The notes under the pieces were generated by a model. The model was not told the origin of the DNA, ran no database searches, and saw only the letters and a program-made list of their open reading frames with translations. Shown here in pieces: positions 60,227 through 64,000 of a DNA stretch of 64,000 nucleotides; positions within the stretch are counted from its first letter, which is position 1, and every line of letters starts with the position of its first letter. Source of the stretch: Bacteroidota bacterium (lineage in GTDB: Bacteria > Bacteroidota > Bacteroidia > SXHM01); contig CANJWH010000003.1 in the NCBI GenBank assembly GCA_947478465.1, forward strand, positions 1-64,000, in the 5' to 3' direction. The position numbers and the translations under genes are program-made.

Positions 60227-61663
60227 TTACAACGTAATTGGCTTGCCCATGTAAAAATCCAACACCTTGGATTTGAAAATAAAGTTGAACTTATTGCGCA
60301 GTAAATCAGATTGTGCGTTATTCAGCCTGTTTTTGGCAGTATTGTAATCGGTGCTGTTCAACGCCCCGGCATTGAATCTTTTATCTGCATAATCAAAAGC
60401 CTGTGAAAGTGCTTCGACCGATTTCTTTGTTGCATAAAACTGTTTCAGAGCACTTTGTGCATCTACGTGTGCCTGCTCTATGGTTTTTCTCAGATTCTGT
60501 TCGTTCAGCTCCAGCGTATATTCAGCATTTTGTTTGGCAATTTTGGCTCGACTGATGGAATTCTGGCTTTGCCACCCGTTAAAAATTGGGATGTTAAGAT
60601 TGAAGCCCAGATTTTCGTTTACATTGTTTTTTAATTGTTCACCGAAAGGAGTTTTTTCTGTGATAGGAATTACAGATGAAGAAACCGAATAAACTGGAAC
60701 AGTATCGGGAGTATAGCCTATAATACTTGGAGTGCCGGGTTCAAACCCTACTACTTTTTTACTCAACCCTGAATAACCTGTTCCTACTGAACCGCTCATT
60801 GTTATGCTTGGATAAGCTGTTCCTTTTGCAACTTTTATAGCTCTGTCGGCACTCAACACTTTTGTTTCAGCACTTTTTATCACCGGTTGATTATTTACAG
60901 CAAACTGATAAATCTGTTCAGGATTCTCTGCAAGGATTGGATTTGATGGCATTTCTAAATTTGGTTTTACAATAGTAAAATCAGCTGTATTATCAAGATT
61001 GATAAGCTGAACCAGTGTAAGATTGGCAATGTTTAGTTGGTTTTCATTGTTTACCACATTTAATTCATCAGTGGCAAGCTGCGCCTGCAAATCAAGAAGA
61101 CTGCCAAGCGCAAGTGTTCCGGCATCTACTAATTTTTGTGTGCGGGTAACCTGTGATTCGGTAATTGATTTTTGTGTCTTTGCAACGCCCAACAATTCCT
61201 GAGTAAACAAAACATTGAGGTATGCAGTAGCGACATTAAGTGAAATGTCGTTTTTCATTTTCTCAACATCGTATTTGCCGGCAAGGTAATTCAGGCTGTT
61301 TTGTTTCAGCGTATTTTGCAGTTGCAATCCACTGAAAAGCGTTACCTGCGAACTAATGAAAAGATTATTGGAACGCACTCGGTTTGTAGCAAATGTGTTT
61401 GTGAAAGGGTCAATACGTTGCCCCCAGTTGTAGGAGTGCGATGCACCAGCATTAAGAGAAGGAAGTAGATTTGCAATACTCTGATTATAATTTTCTTTTG
61501 CTACATCAGCATTCAGTTCATTTTGTTTTACAGAGATATTATTTTCAAGTGCGTATTCAATGCACTTTTGTAAAGACCATGCTTCCTGAGCCTTTCCCTG
61601 CAATGAGAAAAGTGTGATTGAAGCAAAGAAAAAAAGGAATATTTTCAAAGATTTCTGGTTCAT
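60227..61663 (-). CDS. TolC-family outer-membrane efflux protein
   Basis: 478 residues from the ATG at 61663. The track's longer start would read through the promoter. The signal ends at GKAQ. The two repeats of the OEP fold are visible: about 25-230 (AWSLQKCIEYALENNISVKQNELNADVAKENYNQSIANLLPSLNAGASHS ... LGSLLDLQAQLATDELN) and about 260-470 (AVNNQPVIKSAETKVLSADRAIKVAKGTAYPSITMSGSVGTGYS ... NAEYTLELNEQNLRKTIEQAHVDAQSALKQFYATK). It forms the outer-membrane tunnel; the adaptor gene follows. The pair belongs to a tripartite exporter. Confidence 0.92.
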   Translation of the reverse strand: MNQKSLKIFLFFFASITLFSLQGKAQEAWSLQKCIEYALENNISVKQNELNADVAKENYNQSIANLLPSLNAGASHSYNWGQRIDPFTNTFATNRVRSNNLFISSQVTLFSGLQLQNTLKQNSLNYLAGKYDVEKMKNDISLNVATAYLNVLFTQELLGVAKTQKSITESQVTRTQKLVDAGTLALGSLLDLQAQLATDELNVVNNENQLNIANLTLVQLINLDNTADFTIVKPNLEMPSNPILAENPEQIYQFAVNNQPVIKSAETKVLSADRAIKVAKGTAYPSITMSGSVGTGYSGLSKKVVGFEPGTPSIIGYTPDTVPVYSVSSSVIPITEKTPFGEQLKNNVNENLGFNLNIPIFNGWQSQNSISRAKIAKQNAEYTLELNEQNLRKTIEQAHVDAQSALKQFYATKKSVEALSQAFDYADKRFNAGALNSTDYNTAKNRLNNAQSDLLRNKFNFIFKSKVLDFYMGKPITL

Positions 61664-61705
61664 TTTTTGGCTGTTAAAAGCGTATAGCTTTTTTAGAATT
61701 GGCGG

Positions 61706-61713
61706 CAAAGTTA
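61706..61713 (-). promoter_or_regulatory. -7 box TAACTTTG of the TolC-adaptor operon
   Basis: An exact TAnnTTTG match on the minus strand, 42 bases before the TolC ATG at 61663. The alternative start at 61708 lies inside this box. Confidence 0.6.
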
Positions 61714-61775
61714 ATGATTGGCAGATAATCGGCAGGGTTCCGGTTTCGCTTAATTATTAAATAATGTTAAATACC

Positions 61776-61783
61776 TACTTTTG
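61776..61783 (+). promoter_or_regulatory. -7 box TACTTTTG of hflX
   Basis: An exact TAnnTTTG match 16 bases before the ATG at 61800. The track start at 61764 lies upstream of it, so it cannot be used from this promoter. Confidence 0.6.
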
Positions 61784-61799
61784 CCACCTACAAGACAAA

Positions 61800-62999
61800 A
61801 TGAGCAAGAAACAATTATTTGATACCGCGAAAAAGCAGGAGACGGCAATTCTTATTGGTATGATTAACCAACACCAGAATGAACAGAAGGTGAGGGAGTA
61901 CATGGACGAACTTGCTTTCCTGACAGAAACTGCAGGAGCAATTCCTGTAAAACGCTTCACGCAGAAAATGGATAAACCTGATTCCGCAACGTTTTTAGGT
62001 TCTGGAAAAATAAACGAGATAAAAATTTTCATCAAGGAAAATGAAATTAACATTGCCATTTTTGATGATGAATTAAGTCCTTCTCAGCTGCGGAATATTG
62101 AAAAAATTCTTGAGTGCAGAATCCTTGATCGTAGTAATCTTATACTCGATATTTTTGCAGCACGAGCGCGAACAGCTCATGCAAAAGCGCAGGTAGAGCT
62201 TGCGCAATATGAATATTTGCTCCCAAGACTGACGAGAATGTGGACTCACCTGGAGAGGCAGAAAGGTGGTATTGGTATGCGTGGTCCCGGGGAATCGGAA
62301 ATTGAAACTGACAGACGTATTATCCGTGATAAAATTGTGCTCCTGAAACAAAAGTTGGAGACCATTGATAAGCAGATGGCAACACAACGTAAAAACCGAG
62401 GGGCTTTGGTTCGTGTTGCATTGGTGGGTTACACCAACGTTGGAAAATCTACCATCATGAATTTGATGAGTAAAAGCGAAGTGTTTGCAGAAAATAAATT
62501 GTTTGCAACGCTGGATACAACGGTAAGAAAAGTTGTAATTGAAAATCTTCCTTTTTTGCTGACTGACACTGTTGGATTCATTCGCAAACTTCCTCACCAG
62601 TTAGTTGAATCGTTTAAATCAACATTGGATGAAGTGCGCGAAGCAGATATATTATTGCACGTTGTTGATATTTCACATCCTGAATTTGAAGACCAGATGC
62701 GAGTGGTAAATGAAACGCTCATAGAGATTGGCGCAAAAGACAAAGAAGTGATTGTAGTGTTCAATAAAATTGATGCATTTACTTACACTAAAAAAGAGGA
62801 AGATGATTTATTGCCTTCCACAAAAGAGAATCTTTCATTGGATGATTTGCGAGAAAGTTGGATGTCGCGATTGGGAAATAATTGTGTTTTTATTTCAGCC
62901 GAGAAAAAAATAAACATTGATGAATTCCGTGATAAAATTTATGCGCAGGTAAAAACGATTCATATGAAGCGTTACCCCTTTGAGAATTTATTGTTCTGA
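61800..62999 (+). CDS. hflX: ribosome-associated GTPase HflX
   Basis: 399 residues from the ATG at 61800. The N-terminal HflX domain (about 20-170) includes the SATFLGSGKINEIK region; a coiled linker with RLTRMWTHLERQKGGIGMRGPGESEIETDRR, the family signature, leads into the G domain (about 200-360): G1 ALVGYTNVGKSTIMN, G3 DTVGFIRKLPHQLVESF, G4 VFNKID. HflX splits or rescues 70S ribosomes stalled under stress. The following PhoH-type gene starts 110 bases downstream. hflX is divergent from the TolC-adaptor operon. Confidence 0.95.
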   Translation: MSKKQLFDTAKKQETAILIGMINQHQNEQKVREYMDELAFLTETAGAIPVKRFTQKMDKPDSATFLGSGKINEIKIFIKENEINIAIFDDELSPSQLRNIEKILECRILDRSNLILDIFAARARTAHAKAQVELAQYEYLLPRLTRMWTHLERQKGGIGMRGPGESEIETDRRIIRDKIVLLKQKLETIDKQMATQRKNRGALVRVALVGYTNVGKSTIMNLMSKSEVFAENKLFATLDTTVRKVVIENLPFLLTDTVGFIRKLPHQLVESFKSTLDEVREADILLHVVDISHPEFEDQMRVVNETLIEIGAKDKEVIVVFNKIDAFTYTKKEEDDLLPSTKENLSLDDLRESWMSRLGNNCVFISAEKKINIDEFRDKIYAQVKTIHMKRYPFENLLF

Positions 63000-63109
63000 A
63001 GAAATAAATATTTAGTAACAGCATTTTGTTTAAAAATTGAATCGCTTGATTCGATTTAATGTGATTCCAAAACATACTTTCGTTGCGAACTATCCCCCCA
63101 GCATCGAGT

Positions 63110-64000
63110 ATGCCGCCAAAAGAAAAAAACAAAAAAATCTTCGTTCTTGACACTTCTGTAATCATCTACGACCACAATGCAATCCAAAGTTTTCAGGAGC
63201 ATGATGTAGCTATTCCAATAACAGTTCTTGAGGAACTTGACAACTTTAAAAAAGGTAACGACACCAAAAATTTTTCAGCGCGTGAATTCATCCGCATGAT
63301 TGATGCACTTTCTGAGCATCACACTTTGCAGGAGTGGGTAAATCTGAATGGCTCCGATAAAAAAGGGAAATTCAAAGTGGTAATGAACAGTCACAGCACC
63401 GTAGATGCAGACAAAGTTTTTGGTGAGAAAAAAGCCGATCATAAAATTCTGAATTCTGCACTTTCGCTGGTGAATGAATTTCCGGACAGAAAAGTAATTC
63501 TGGTTTCAAAAGATATTAACCTTCGTCTTAAAGCAAAATCGCTTAACCTCACTGCAGAAGATTTTGAAACGGGAAAAATTAAAAATGTAGATACACTTTA
63601 TACAGGTAGAACTATAGTTGATAAAAGCACTACCGAAGCTATCAATAAAGTATATGAAACCGGAACCTGTGAAGCTAAAGAAGCAGGAATAAAAGAACCG
63701 CTCACCAATCATTACTACATTCTGCGCAACGGAAAAACTTCAGCAATGACTTGTTACAATGCTGAATCAAAATTGCTGGAGCGGGTTGAAAAAAATAGTG
63801 CGTTTGGTATAAAGGCGTTGAATGCTGAGCAGGTTTTTGCATTGAACGCGATTATGAATCCACGTATCAGTCTGGTAACAATACAAGGTGTTGCCGGAAC
63901 AGGAAAAACATTGTTGGCATTGGCTGGCGCTTTGGAACAAAAAAGAGAATTCCGTCAGATTTATCTTGCACGGCCAATTGTTCCGCTAAGCAATAAAGAC
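63110..64000 (+). CDS. PIN domain-PhoH family ATPase (partial, runs off the window)
   Basis: At least 297 codons are open from the ATG at 63110 to the edge; the track omits it because it has no stop. The N-terminal PIN domain (about 9-140) begins KIFVLDTSVIIYDHNAI and includes VLEELDNFKKGN, with acidic residues for metal-dependent RNA cleavage. After a linker the PhoH ATPase starts with ISLVTIQGVAGTGKTLLALAGAL (Walker A GVAGTGKT) and continues QIYLARPIVPLSNKD. PIN-PhoH fusions (YlaK/PhoH2-like) are RNA-unwinding nucleases. The remaining ATPase domain lies beyond 64000. Some weak upstream starts are possible, but this ATG fits the PIN domain best. Confidence 0.93.
   Translation, partial: MPPKEKNKKIFVLDTSVIIYDHNAIQSFQEHDVAIPITVLEELDNFKKGNDTKNFSAREFIRMIDALSEHHTLQEWVNLNGSDKKGKFKVVMNSHSTVDADKVFGEKKADHKILNSALSLVNEFPDRKVILVSKDINLRLKAKSLNLTAEDFETGKIKNVDTLYTGRTIVDKSTTEAINKVYETGTCEAKEAGIKEPLTNHYYILRNGKTSAMTCYNAESKLLERVEKNSAFGIKALNAEQVFALNAIMNPRISLVTIQGVAGTGKTLLALAGALEQKREFRQIYLARPIVPLSNKD

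Noticed and set aside
61664-61708. Longer TolC start
   Set aside because: The start codon is within the -7 box, and the signal peptide starts at 61663.
1-64000. CRISPR arrays, tRNA or rRNA genes, prophage
   Set aside because: I saw no regularly spaced repeats, tRNA-like cloverleafs or rRNA sequence, and no phage structural genes, by reading; a dedicated search was not possible here.

Overview
The window reads as chromosomal DNA of a Bacteroidota (Bacteroidetes) bacterium, probably a free-living flavobacterial or sphingobacterial/chitinophagal relative. The support is AT-rich sequence, several secreted proteins with C-terminal type IX secretion (T9SS) sorting domains, SprB-like repeats, DUF5686 and PorT-like envelope proteins, an sdhC-sdhA-sdhB order with a single cytochrome b subunit, an SDR-type threonine dehydrogenase, near absence of Shine-Dalgarno sequences, and repeated matches to the Bacteroidota -7 promoter box TAnnTTTG. 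It is gene-dense: no gene-free stretch exceeds 300 bases (the largest are about 31470-31721, 12184-12363, 52333-52501 and 42256-42402). I saw no tRNA, rRNA, CRISPR array, prophage or intact insertion sequence.

Layout. 0-4.7 kb: SRPBCC protein, a Cys/Met-rich membrane protein and a SPOR protein on the minus strand, then a very tight plus operon of ABC ATPase, ammonium channel and cobalamin adenosyltransferase, then a DUF2795 protein. 4.7-12.2 kb: pheT and a Rid protein; SDR threonine dehydrogenase with a Tat-exported GH1 beta-glucosidase; a lipoprotein, a thioesterase and a T9SS cargo protein. 12.3-18.7 kb: hemB, then a long minus block of DUF502, MmcQ/YjbR, Lrp, hemW, orphan histidine kinase, hpf, xerC-like recombinase and rpsU. 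18.8-28.9 kb: recG, lipase-like lipoprotein, two small outer-membrane barrels, ileS, a histone-H1-like/TraR fusion and lspA. 28.8-41.5 kb: unknown secreted protein, asd, a 1.5-kb-residue SprB-repeat T9SS protein, Ig-like lipoprotein, PorT-like barrel, OmpH/Skp chaperone and dnaG. 41.5-49.3 kb: sdhCAB, DUF486, sterol-desaturase-like enzyme, lipoprotein, CBS protein and two convergent T9SS proteins. 49.3-64 kb: DUF5686 protein, FKBP isomerase, a methionine-type aminotransferase/omega-amidase/membrane protein operon, leuS, carbonic anhydrase, TolC plus HlyD-type adaptor, hflX and the start of a PIN-PhoH ATPase running off the right edge.

Most genes are housekeeping (aminoacyl-tRNA synthetases, heme and aspartate-family biosynthesis, succinate dehydrogenase, primase, RecG) mixed with envelope and secretion functions. 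The most interesting signals are regulatory or structural rather than a new gene cassette: an almost unique strong Shine-Dalgarno site on hpf inside the rpsU-xerC-hpf operon; a compound terminator hairpin pressed against the xerC start codon; stop-to-stop packing of nearly all convergent gene pairs, one with the terminator written into both C-terminal sorting domains; a decayed four-helix-bundle (S23/IVP-like) gene between sdhA and sdhB; dispersed palindromic repeats; and a probable repeat-derived peptide inside leuS.
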